Source: an uncultured Campylobacter sp.
GTDB taxonomy: Bacteria; Campylobacterota; Campylobacteria; Campylobacterales; Campylobacteraceae
Assembly: GCF_937949835.1 (NCBI RefSeq)
Contig: NZ_CALEDC010000399.1
Coordinates: 1 to 15,326, forward strand
Direction: 5' to 3'
Length of the DNA stretch: 15,326 nt
Under the pieces are notes generated by a model. That model had not been told where the DNA came from and did no database searches. It was given only the letters and a program-made list of their open reading frames with translations. Made by a program: the position numbers and the translations under genes. Shown here one piece after another: positions 1 through 6,551 of this stretch. How positions within the stretch are numbered: the stretch's first letter is position 1; each line of letters begins with the position of its first letter.

Positions 1-1
1 T

Positions 2-958
2 TCGCTCGCTAGCGGCGTGATTTTTAAGAAATTTTTAGACGGCGCGACGGGCAAGAACTTCCCGAGCGATCTAAAAGCGGACGCGCAGGCGCAGACAAAT
101 ATCAAAAACTCAGTCGCGACCTTTAGCGTAAGCGCAAACTCCGATCTGGCGCAGCTTCAGAGCTTAAACGGCACCTACGAGCTTAAAAACAAAGCGCTTA
201 AAGCAAACTACGCGCTGCTGATCCCGAGCCTGCAGCGACTGGAGTTTTTCTTAAATCGCAGACTAAACGGCAAAATTGCTGCGACGGGCGAGCTTTCGCA
301 TGACGGCAAGAGCCTGTTTGCGACCATAAATTCCAAGGTTGCGGGCGGTGAGCTAAACGGACAGATCGCGGGCGATGAAGCGAACTTTAAAATCCAAAAT
401 TTCATCGTCAAAGAGCTTACGACGCTTCTAAATATCGATCACGTCTACGACGGCACGGGCAACGCAAATCTTACGTATAATACGAGCTCGCACAGCGGAA
501 AATTCGACGCGATCATCAACAACGGCCGCCTTCCTAGCGGCGGATTGATCGATAAAATCGGCAAAATTTTAGGTCGCGATCTAGGCAGCGAGGTCTATAA
601 CGACGCCAAAGTAAACGGCACGATCAAGCAAAATTTAATCAATTTCAACGCCGATATGAGCGCGCAAAAAAGCAAGCTAAACGTCACCGGTGGCACGCTG
701 GATAGCAAAACGGGTGCGATTTCGGTGCCGGTTAAAGCAAATATCGAAAAGACCGATCTTGAAATAAACATCACCGGCACGATCAAAGAGCCGAAATACA
801 ATATCCAATCGGACTATCTAAAGGGCAAGCTCGACAAGCAGATCGGAAAGGGTATCGACAAGCTTTTCGGCGTGAAAAAGGACGATAATAGCAGCAAAAA
901 CGACGCGAAAAAGGAGAAATCGGACGCGATTAAGGGGCTGATAAATGGGCTATTTTAG
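2..958 (+). CDS. AsmA-like envelope protein, 3' part (5' end outside window)
   Basis: The frame is open from base 2 to the TAG at 956-958, giving 318 visible residues. A GTG at 17 lies inside this open frame and has no ribosome binding site, so the gene almost certainly begins before the window. The protein is rich in short alternating strands with Gly, Asn, Ser and Thr. Stretches such as GNANLTYNTSSHSGKFDAII, followed by a LPSGGLIDKIGKILG helix and NGTIKQNLINFNADMSAQ, resemble the C-terminal region of AsmA/YhdP-type proteins. These are long beta-structured envelope proteins implicated in lipid transport between the two membranes and outer-membrane homeostasis. The tail is Lys/Asp-rich and ends in a short amphipathic segment (IKGLINGLF). 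Family assignment rests on overall pattern rather than a catalytic motif. Confidence 0.72.
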   Translation, partial: SLASGVIFKKFLDGATGKNFPSDLKADAQAQTNIKNSVATFSVSANSDLAQLQSLNGTYELKNKALKANYALLIPSLQRLEFFLNRRLNGKIAATGELSHDGKSLFATINSKVAGGELNGQIAGDEANFKIQNFIVKELTTLLNIDHVYDGTGNANLTYNTSSHSGKFDAIINNGRLPSGGLIDKIGKILGRDLGSEVYNDAKVNGTIKQNLINFNADMSAQKSKLNVTGGTLDSKTGAISVPVKANIEKTDLEINITGTIKEPKYNIQSDYLKGKLDKQIGKGIDKLFGVKKDDNSSKNDAKKEKSDAIKGLINGLF

Positions 959-963
959 CCCAT
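945..963. other. Perfect hairpin overlapping the AsmA-like stop codon
   Basis: ATGGGCTA (945-952) and TAGCCCAT (956-963) are perfect inverted repeats of 8 bases around a TTT loop. The TAG stop codon (956-958) forms the start of the right arm. It could end transcription or protect the 3' end of the mRNA, but no T-run follows (the next bases are CCGCCCCC), so it is not a standard intrinsic terminator. Confidence 0.45.
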
Positions 964-1310
964 CCGCCCCCATTTGACGTTTGGAATTTATGGATGCTGC
1001 TAAACGAGCGCGAAATTTAAAATTTTAAAATTTTGAAACCTCGAGCAGTTTAAATTTTAAAATTTAGAGCTAGCTGGCGCAGCTAGAGCCGCAAAATTTC
1101 AAAACTCGGCGTACGCTATTTATCAAAATTTTAAATCTCGTTTCGGTCTGTTTTTGATGACGATTTAAATTTATCGCCGTAAACTTATCCTGCTTGCGCT
1201 GCTATCTGCGATAAAATTTTATGCGCCGAGCCTAGCGTCTTTTAAAGTGCTTCGTATCGATACTGCGTGCCGTGTTTTCTTGCTGCCGCTAAAATTTCGC
1301 GGCGCAATGT
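959..1310. other. Gene-free stretch with AAATTTTAAAATTT-type runs
   Basis: No convincing gene lies in these 352 bases between convergent genes. Runs built from AAATTT and AAAATTTT occur at 1013-1034 and 1049-1065. A perfect inverted repeat CTAGCTG-GCG-CAGCTAG lies at 1070-1086. It is GC-richer than its surroundings but lacks a following T-run, so I do not call it a terminator. The rest (about 1090-1310) shows no start codon with a ribosome binding site. Confidence 0.6.
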
Positions 1311-1946
1311 TTATTGCAGCAGACGCCATGCTAGATAAAATTTGCCCGCCACTATCATAAGAAAAATGAGCGTCAAAATTCCAACTACCGTAGCCGTAAA
1401 TTTATCATCCATCGTAGCGTATTTGTCATATCTGAATTTCATCAGATACTCGCGCTGCGGCGGATCGATGCTTGCATTGTAATCCAAAAATAAAACTTGA
1501 TATGCCGTGCCGCGACCCAGAAACGGAAACGGACGGCTTTGATACCAAGCTTTAACTCGCTTGCCTTCCAGCCATTCGTATGCGATTAGCGAGATAGAAG
1601 GCTTAATATTTACGCCTTGCCACTCGTCCGCTCCTGAGCGCTTAAAATTAGCTTCAACAATTGCCGCATTGAGCAAAATTTTATTTTTATAAAAGTAGGT
1701 TAAGTTATCCGTATCGCTATTTAAAAAGACTTTGATAAATTTGCGCTCGTCCGTAAAAATCTGCATATATTCGCGCCCATCATCGCTTCTGACATCCATG
1801 ATTATTCCGTGTGCAATTTTCAGATCATCTAAGCTTTTAGGATTCAAGCTAAAAAGAAATCCGTACCACATCGCCGCCAAATAAAATGCGATCATAAATA
1901 GATCGAACTTACGATCTAAGTTATGCCAAATTTCGCCGAGCTTCAT
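1311..1946 (-). CDS. Unknown membrane protein with two terminal helices
   Basis: 211 residues. A hydrophobic helix lies at about residues 16-32 (LFMIAFYLAAMWYGFLF) and a second at about 185-206 near the C-terminus. Between them is a charged domain of about 150 residues with beta-like patterning, so this loop should sit on one side of the inner membrane, probably the periplasm. I recognise no family. The ATG at 1946-1944 has no good ribosome binding site just before it, so the start is less certain than elsewhere. It follows the lipoprotein gene by 49 bases on the same strand and is probably cotranscribed with it. Confidence 0.75.
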   Translation of the reverse strand: MKLGEIWHNLDRKFDLFMIAFYLAAMWYGFLFSLNPKSLDDLKIAHGIIMDVRSDDGREYMQIFTDERKFIKVFLNSDTDNLTYFYKNKILLNAAIVEANFKRSGADEWQGVNIKPSISLIAYEWLEGKRVKAWYQSRPFPFLGRGTAYQVLFLDYNASIDPPQREYLMKFRYDKYATMDDKFTATVVGILTLIFLMIVAGKFYLAWRLLQ

Positions 1947-1995
1947 CGATCATTACATTGTAAGTTTCGCTGCAAGATACGGAATTTCACGGCTT

Positions 1996-2628
1996 TTATG
2001 ATCGCGAGCTATGCTGCATCGCAAGCGCCTCCATCGCCCCGACGGGCAGAAATAGCACTACGCCCACGATTACCACCGGTATAGCCACGATGATGCCTAG
2101 CGTATCCAATAGGGCGTTGCCCTCGCAGCGTTCAGGTCTAACCTCGATGTTTGCCGGGATCGGGGAGCGCAGCCTATCGCTTGGCTTCATTATTTCGCTA
2201 AGATTTTTGATCTGCACTACTCGCGCATCAAAGTTAAAAATAACCTCGATCTCGCCTTTTTTCTCATCGATTTCGATGCGATCTGCCAGGGCTTTGATTT
2301 TGGCGACGTCTGCTCCTGCGGCAGAGTTTAAAAAAGCACTGAAGCTACCGCGCGCCTCGCCGTTTTTAGCATCGGTTACTTCGATCTGTACAAACTCGCG
2401 CTTAAGCCCTTTGGCGTATCCGCCATCGTAAAATTCCGAGATATTCTTAAGCGACGAGCCGTTCGTTAGGACATAGCTGAGTTTCTCGCCTACGATGTAT
2501 TCCTTGCCATCGTTTATGAAAAATGCCATGATCTTTTCGGGCGTTTCGTTCGCCCCAGGCACTACGTTTTGTTTGCACTGGCATCCCACAAGCAGGACAG
2601 CTAGTAAAACCGCGATAAATTTTTTCAT
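1996..2628 (-). CDS. Putative lipoprotein with a C-terminal hydrophobic segment
   Basis: 210 residues. The N-terminus is a classic lipoprotein signal: MKK, a hydrophobic core, and lipobox L13-V14-G15-C16, predicting cleavage before Cys16 and lipidation. A mixed alpha/beta domain follows at about 25-165. Unusually, residues about 177-198 form a long hydrophobic stretch that could span a membrane, so the mature protein may be tethered at both ends. The ATG at 2628-2626 is supported by AAAGGATC seven bases upstream. No known family is recognised. The downstream membrane-protein gene is likely in the same operon. Confidence 0.8.
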   Translation of the reverse strand: MKKFIAVLLAVLLVGCQCKQNVVPGANETPEKIMAFFINDGKEYIVGEKLSYVLTNGSSLKNISEFYDGGYAKGLKREFVQIEVTDAKNGEARGSFSAFLNSAAGADVAKIKALADRIEIDEKKGEIEVIFNFDARVVQIKNLSEIMKPSDRLRSPIPANIEVRPERCEGNALLDTLGIIVAIPVVIVGVVLFLPVGAMEALAMQHSSRS

Positions 2629-2636
2629 AATGATCC

Positions 2637-2651
2637 TTTAAAATTTTAAAT
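2637..2651. repeat. AAATTTTAAATT-type run upstream of the lipoprotein gene
   Basis: A run of alternating A and T tracts next to the ribosome binding site of the lipoprotein gene. It is one of several such runs between genes in this window (also 1013-1034, 1049-1065, 3242-3254, 3280-3296). Confidence 0.5.
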
Positions 2652-2756
2652 TAGCGTATGAATTCCAAAGCCAAAGCTCTATCTCAAAAAATTTCAGCGG
2701 CGAAATTTTACGTCGATACAATTTAGCCGTAGCCGAAATTTAGCCTCAAACGCAGA

Positions 2757-3200
2757 CTACTTCAGTGTCGCTTTGACCGCCTCGCTCAGCCGCTTGCCGT
2801 CCACTCTTGAGCCGAACGCTTCCTTGGCGGCTTTCATCACGCGCCCCATATCCTTTGCGCCGCTCGCACCGAGCTGCGCGATTAGCGAGCCAACCGCAGC
2901 GGCAAGCTCGGCATCGCTTAGCTGCGCTGGCAGATAGGACGCGATGATCTCGATCTCACCCTGCTCTTTTTGCACCAGATCGTCGCGACCGCCCGCGCGA
3001 TACTGCTGTACGGAGTCGTTTCGGCGCTTGATCTCGCTTTGAAGTATGCTAAAGACGCGCTCGTCGCTAAGGCTGATGCGCTCGTCCACCTCGACCTGCT
3101 TAAGCGCGGCGTTAAGCATCCGCAGGCTGTCTCTGCGGAAGTGATCGCCGCTCTTCATCGCCGTTTTAATGTCTTCTAAAATTTGCTCTCGCACACCCAT
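2757..3200 (-). CDS. yqeY: GatB/YqeY domain protein
   Basis: 147 residues, the usual length for stand-alone YqeY proteins. The family resembles the C-terminal tRNA-binding domain of GatB, the amidotransferase subunit that makes Gln-tRNA and Asn-tRNA. The role of the free-standing protein is unclear, and it is cytoplasmic. Recognisable features are an N-terminal MKSGDHFRRDSLRMLNAALK helix, the EIKRRNDSVQQYRAGGRDDL segment with a following EIEIIASYLPAQLS, and a C-terminal KDMGRVMKAAKEAFGSRVDG motif typical of the family. The ATG is supported by AAGGAG six bases upstream. A likely -10 box lies at 3239-3234, so it appears to have its own promoter. Confidence 0.93.
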   Translation of the reverse strand: MGVREQILEDIKTAMKSGDHFRRDSLRMLNAALKQVEVDERISLSDERVFSILQSEIKRRNDSVQQYRAGGRDDLVQKEQGEIEIIASYLPAQLSDAELAAAVGSLIAQLGASGAKDMGRVMKAAKEAFGSRVDGKRLSEAVKATLK

Positions 3201-3233
3201 TTTCCACTCCTTGAGATTGAAATTTCGGCGGTA

Positions 3234-3239
3234 ATTGTA
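3234..3239 (-). promoter_or_regulatory. Predicted -10 box for yqeY
   Basis: On the minus strand the sequence is TTTGCTACAATTACC, with TACAAT as the -10 hexamer. Transcription would start near 3227, giving a leader of about 27 bases before the ATG at 3200. There is no clear -35 box, as is usual for sigma-70 promoters of Campylobacter. Confidence 0.6.
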
Positions 3240-3311
3240 GCAAATTTAAAATTTGGCTCGGGTAAATTTAAGAGGATGAAATTTTAAAATTTTAAAGATT
3301 TAGAGTGATTT

Positions 3312-3335
3312 GCGGCTAAATTTAAAACTAGCCGC
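3312..3335. other. Inverted repeat between norZ and yqeY
   Basis: GCGGCTA (3312-3318) and TAGCCGC (3329-3335) form a perfect 7-base stem around a 10-base AT loop. No T-run follows on either strand. It lies between the norZ terminator and the yqeY promoter; its function is unknown. Confidence 0.4.
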
Positions 3336-3404
3336 GGGTATCGTCTGCGGCAAAGACTCGCGCGTAGCTCCCATTTGCAGAAAAAAGGCTCGCGCGAAGT
3401 GCGT

Positions 3405-3447
3405 TAAATTTAAAAAGCCTCGCAAGAACATAAAATTCCTGCGAGGC
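3405..3447 (-). terminator. Intrinsic terminator of norZ
   Basis: GCCTCGCA (3417-3424) and TGCGAGGC (3440-3447) are perfect inverted repeats of eight bases with a 15-base loop. Read on the minus strand, the stem is followed at once by TTTTTAAATTT (3416 down to 3406), a good intrinsic terminator. It begins 30 bases after the norZ stop codon and separates norZ from yqeY. Confidence 0.85.
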
Positions 3448-3476
3448 AAAGCGAGTAATTAAAGCTCGCGAAAGCT

Positions 3477-5714
3477 CTATTTAACGCGTGAGAATATCAT
3501 TCGCACGATTTGAAGCAAGAAGCACACGCTTCCAACCAAAAAGATCGTATCGCCGATAATGCGCGCCCAGCGGAGCCCGTAGAGGCTATCTTTTTGCAAA
3601 AATTCCGCGCTTCTTGCATACCACATACCAACGTCGATCGCCGCAAACGCCTGCAAAATTCCAACCGGAAGAAGCGAAATCAGCACCATTAGAAGCAGAC
3701 CCGCATTTAGCGCCCAAAAGCCGATCTTCATCAGCGTATCGTCGAAGCTTTTGTCTTTGTAAATATACAGCGCCACGAGCCACACGAAGCCGAGCGCCAA
3801 AAAGCCGTATACGCCAAATAGCGCCGTATGTGCGTGCACCGCGGTGGTGTTTAAGCCCTGGATGTAAAACAGCGCAAGCGGCGGGTTGATTAAAAAGCCG
3901 AAAACGCCCGCGCCCAGCATATTCCAAAACGCCACGGCAATGAAGCAGTAAAGCGGCCATTTTAGACGCTTGGCCCAATCCTGCGCGAATTGAAGCTTGT
4001 AGTAATGAAACGCCTCCGAACCCAAAAGCACCAAAGGCACGACCTCAAGCGCCGAAAAGCTCGCACCCACAGCCATTATCGGCGTAGTGGTGCCCGCAAA
4101 ATAGAGGTGGTGGAAGGTGCCAGGAATTCCACCGATTAGGAAAATCGATGCGCTAGCAATCGAGGTGTAGGTGGCAAATTTCTTGCTTACTAAGCCCAAG
4201 GACGCGAATACGAACGCCAAAGACGCCGTTGCGAAAACCTCAAAAAATCCCTCGACCCAAAGGTGCACAACCCACCAGCGCCAGTACTCCATTACCGGGA
4301 TCGGCGAGCGCTGTCCGTAAAATAGACCCGCGCCGTAAAAAAGCCCCACGGCGATAACCGAAGCGGTAAAGATCGCTAATAAATTCTTATCGCCCTCGGC
4401 TCTAAAGCCCGCGATAAAGCCGCGAAGCACGAGTACCATCCAGATCACAAGACCCACGAACAGTATCAGCTGCCAAATTCTACCGAGGTCTAAATACTCG
4501 TATCCTTGATGTCCGATCCAGAAACTGCTGCTTGGATCCATCTTACCCGCAATCGCCATGTATTCGCCCGCGAAGCTGCCGACGACCAAGAAAAGAAGCG
4601 CGTAGAAAAGCACGTCCACGCCGAGCTTTTGAAATTTCGGATCCTTGCCGCCGTTGATGATCGGAGCTAGAAACAATCCCGCCGCCAAAAAGCCCGTAGC
4701 GATCCAGAAAATGGACGCCTGCACGTGCCAGGTGCGAGCTAGCGAGTAAGGGATATATTGCGAAATATCAAGCCCGAAAAAGGACTGACCCTCGATCGTA
4801 TAGTGCGCAACAAAGCCGCCGATGAAGGCCTGAAATGCAAACAATGCAACCGCTACGAAAAGATATTTGCCAAGCGCCTTTTGCGACGGCGTAAGCGCCA
4901 AAGCGGCGATCGGATCTGCGCTAAGCTTCGCAGGAGCCTCGAAATCCTCGTCCTTTTTGCCGTAGAAATTTCCAAACCACACTAGCAGGCCGATGCCGGT
5001 AAGCAAAATAACGAGGCTTGCGATCGTCCAAACGACGTTTTCCGTGGTAGGGACATTGTCTATTAGCGGCTCGTGCGGCCAGTTATTGGTATAGGTCGCC
5101 TCTCCGCCCGGACGATCCGTAGAAACCGCCCACGCAGTCCAAAAGATGAAATCCACGAGCTCGGCGCGGTGTTGCTCGTTTGCGAGCGTATTTTCCTTCA
5201 TCGCGTAATCCTCGCGAAGCTTTTTAAAGCGCGGATCGTTTCCGAAAACGCCCATGTACTCGTCTTTTACGACAGCCATAGCCTTTAAGCGATCATCGCT
5301 TAGCTTAACGGTGCCCTCTTTTACGGTGTTAGTGCGGTACTCGGCCTTTGTAAGCGCCTTAATTTGCGCCTTTTGTTCATCGCTCAAAGCGTCAAATTTC
5401 GCTCCGAAGCGCTCCTGCGCCTTGATATCCATAAACGCAACCAGCTCCTTATGCAGCCAATCCGCGCTCCAATCGGGCGCCTGATACGCGCCGTGACCCC
5501 AAATCGAGCCCACCTGCATACCGCCGATGCTCTGCCAGGCCTCCTGTCCGCGGTAAATGCGCTCGGTGCTGATTAGCTCAGCTCCGCTAGCATCGGTAAA
5601 TTTTACCACCGGCGGAGACTGCCTATACACCTCGCCGCCGTAAAAACCCAAGAAACTAAAGCCCACGATGAGCACCACTACGAGCGCCATCCAGAGCTTT
5701 TTATATTCTCTCAT
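3477..5714 (-). CDS. norZ: Quinol-dependent nitric oxide reductase (qNor)
   Basis: Inner-membrane enzyme that reduces two NO to N2O with electrons taken directly from quinol. From the ATG at 5714 the protein has 745 residues. One N-terminal helix is followed by the large periplasmic domain typical of single-subunit qNor (about 30-225), then about 13 helices forming the NorB-type core. Visible ligand residues are H330 in RTWHVQ (heme b), H484 in VHLWVEGFFEVF and H535/H536 in GTFHHLYF (non-heme iron FeB), and H627/H629 in VHAHTALFG (hemes). E488 and E492, the conserved glutamates near FeB, are present. No CXXCH motif is seen, as expected for qNor. A GTG two codons upstream is less likely, because AAAGGAG overlaps it and is correctly spaced for the ATG. 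It is a single-gene unit with its own terminator and a probable CRP/FNR-type site upstream. Confidence 0.97.
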   Translation of the reverse strand: MREYKKLWMALVVVLIVGFSFLGFYGGEVYRQSPPVVKFTDASGAELISTERIYRGQEAWQSIGGMQVGSIWGHGAYQAPDWSADWLHKELVAFMDIKAQERFGAKFDALSDEQKAQIKALTKAEYRTNTVKEGTVKLSDDRLKAMAVVKDEYMGVFGNDPRFKKLREDYAMKENTLANEQHRAELVDFIFWTAWAVSTDRPGGEATYTNNWPHEPLIDNVPTTENVVWTIASLVILLTGIGLLVWFGNFYGKKDEDFEAPAKLSADPIAALALTPSQKALGKYLFVAVALFAFQAFIGGFVAHYTIEGQSFFGLDISQYIPYSLARTWHVQASIFWIATGFLAAGLFLAPIINGGKDPKFQKLGVDVLFYALLFLVVGSFAGEYMAIAGKMDPSSSFWIGHQGYEYLDLGRIWQLILFVGLVIWMVLVLRGFIAGFRAEGDKNLLAIFTASVIAVGLFYGAGLFYGQRSPIPVMEYWRWWVVHLWVEGFFEVFATASLAFVFASLGLVSKKFATYTSIASASIFLIGGIPGTFHHLYFAGTTTPIMAVGASFSALEVVPLVLLGSEAFHYYKLQFAQDWAKRLKWPLYCFIAVAFWNMLGAGVFGFLINPPLALFYIQGLNTTAVHAHTALFGVYGFLALGFVWLVALYIYKDKSFDDTLMKIGFWALNAGLLLMVLISLLPVGILQAFAAIDVGMWYARSAEFLQKDSLYGLRWARIIGDTIFLVGSVCFLLQIVRMIFSRVK

Positions 5715-5744
5715 TCCCACTCCTTTAACTGAAATTAGGAGAGA

Positions 5745-5750
5745 ATTCTA
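5745..5750 (-). promoter_or_regulatory. Predicted -10 box for norZ
   Basis: TAGAAT on the minus strand (context GGGTAGAATTCTC). The start point would be near 5738, leaving a 23-24 base leader before the ATG at 5714. This matches the leader lengths predicted for yqeY, alaS and the oxidoreductase. No good -35 box is visible; the CRP/FNR-like palindrome takes that place. Confidence 0.5.
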
Positions 5751-5772
5751 CCCATTTAAATTTCTATAAGCA

Positions 5773-5786
5773 TTGAGGCTCGTCAA
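5773..5786 (-). promoter_or_regulatory. CRP/FNR-family operator upstream of norZ
   Basis: The minus strand reads TTGACGAGCCTCAA, that is TTGA-N6-TCAA, the conserved half-sites and spacing of the FNR/DNR/NnrR consensus TTGAT-N4-ATCAA. Its centre (5779.5) lies 41.5 bases before the start point predicted from the TAGAAT box, the standard class II activator position. Regulators of this family commonly control NO reductase genes. The regulator here is not in the window. Confidence 0.55.
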
Positions 5787-5791
5787 TAAAA

Positions 5792-5806
5792 AGATAAAAT
5801 TTATCT
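5792..5806. promoter_or_regulatory. Palindrome AGATAAA-A-TTTATCT upstream of norZ
   Basis: A perfect inverted repeat of seven bases with a single central base, centred about 61 bases before the predicted norZ start point and just upstream of the CRP/FNR-like site. It could be a second operator. AT-rich palindromes of this form also arise by chance here; a similar one lies at 14920-14936. Confidence 0.35.
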
Positions 5807-5858
5807 GCTTAAGCTGGAATTTATTAAAGTATACTGGAATAAGGTATTTTAGAAAATT

Positions 5859-6071
5859 TTATATAAAATTTATATCTACAAATCTATCCCTGATTTCAAT
5901 ATTATCAAGATTTAGATTTAGTTTGTCTTTTAAATACTTTTTCAAATTTACTCGTTCATACTCACTTAACATAGTTAGCGGAATGGCAAAATAATTACTA
6001 TGAGTACTATCTAATAAAATTAGAACATTTAAATTTATGCCATCTATTCTTCTTAAAAATTTTAAGTACAC
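5859..6071 (-). pseudogene. Frameshifted 3' remainder of the upstream membrane-protein gene
   Basis: A 70-residue open frame with no ribosome binding site before its only possible GTG start. It overlaps the end of the upstream gene in another frame. Its sequence (hydrophobic strand INLNVLILLDSTHSNYFAIP, then a charged helix YERVNLKKYLKDKL) looks like a genuine C-terminal domain. Removing one base from the A4T5 run near 6046-6054 would fuse it to the upstream frame, giving a 216-residue protein. I infer that the two frames are one gene broken by a one-base insertion, or a sequencing error. No canonical -1 slippage heptamer is in register. Confidence 0.55.
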
Positions 6072-6510
6072 CGAAACAAAGAAGATTTATCGGATGCAGA
6101 GCGTACGATAAAATTAGCAAGAGAAATTTTTTAAACCTAGTTATATTGGCATTGTATTTGCAAGCGTCTTCAATCACGAGTCCAGAAAATTTATAAATAG
6201 CGATTTTATCAAAATTAGAAGTCTTTACACTTTTATGTATCGAATATACGTCGTTATAATTTTTGCATAAAGAATTATATTCTATTCTATCGGAATAGAA
6301 ATTTAAAAATTTATGTTTATTAATAAATAAAATTCCTACCAAAAAAGTAACAGCTCCTAAAAATTGATATGCCCAAGCGCTTCCTCTGCAGAAAAATAGA
6401 AATATAACTAAAAATACAGCTAATATTAAATAGCATTCTGTGCTGATTTTAGTCCAATAATCTTTGATCATAAAAAGAGGCATTTCAGATTTATAACTTT
6501 GAAATTCCAT
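6007..6510 (-). CDS. Unknown membrane protein, probably truncated by a frameshift
   Basis: 167 residues from the ATG at 6510, chosen because GGAG lies nine bases upstream; a TTG at 6525 has no such site. Predicted helices lie at about 26-41 and 47-63 (a hairpin) and 127-150. Between them is a strand-rich segment (FYSDRIEYNSLCKNYNDVYS and onward) that may form a small soluble, perhaps PH-like, domain; this is inference. The last 17 or so residues are Lys/Arg/Asn-rich and look like out-of-frame translation. The true continuation appears to be the overlapping frame that ends at 5859. It lies 41 bases after the next unknown membrane-protein gene and is probably cotranscribed. Its DNA is much more AT-rich than the flanking genes: 13 G/C of 60 bases at 6181-6240. 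Confidence 0.65.
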   Translation of the reverse strand: MEFQSYKSEMPLFMIKDYWTKISTECYLILAVFLVIFLFFCRGSAWAYQFLGAVTFLVGILFINKHKFLNFYSDRIEYNSLCKNYNDVYSIHKSVKTSNFDKIAIYKFSGLVIEDACKYNANITRFKKFLLLILSYALHPINLLCFGVLKIFKKNRWHKFKCSNFIR

Positions 6511-6551
6511 ACGATAATACTCCAAATTTTTAATTCAATACACCGCTCTTT

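Noticed and set aside
17..958. Complete 313-residue gene starting at GTG 17
   Set aside because: The frame is open to the left edge, no ribosome binding site precedes the GTG, and AsmA-like proteins are usually longer. It is a partial gene.
1070..1086. CTAGCTG-GCG-CAGCTAG as an intrinsic terminator
   Set aside because: No T-run follows on either strand and it is more than 100 bases from both flanking genes.
2090..2431. 113-residue open frame on the plus strand
   Set aside because: It is antisense to the lipoprotein gene and has no ribosome binding site or protein-like pattern.
3586..3978. 130-residue open frame on the minus strand inside norZ
   Set aside because: It lies wholly within norZ in another frame, and its Arg/Ala-rich product has no domain pattern; norZ is intact there.
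5738..5810. NssR-type site (TTAAC-N4-GTTAA) upstream of norZ
   Set aside because: No such sequence is present; the palindrome seen is TTGA-N6-TCAA.
5773..5994. 73-residue open frame on the plus strand across the norZ upstream region
   Set aside because: It covers the predicted operator and the antisense of the frameshifted gene's end. It arises from AT-rich DNA, and no ribosome binding site was found.
6040..6071. Programmed -1 frameshift joining the two overlapping frames
   Set aside because: Joining needs +1 (or -2), and no X-XXY-YYZ heptamer is in register with the upstream frame. A plain indel is simpler.
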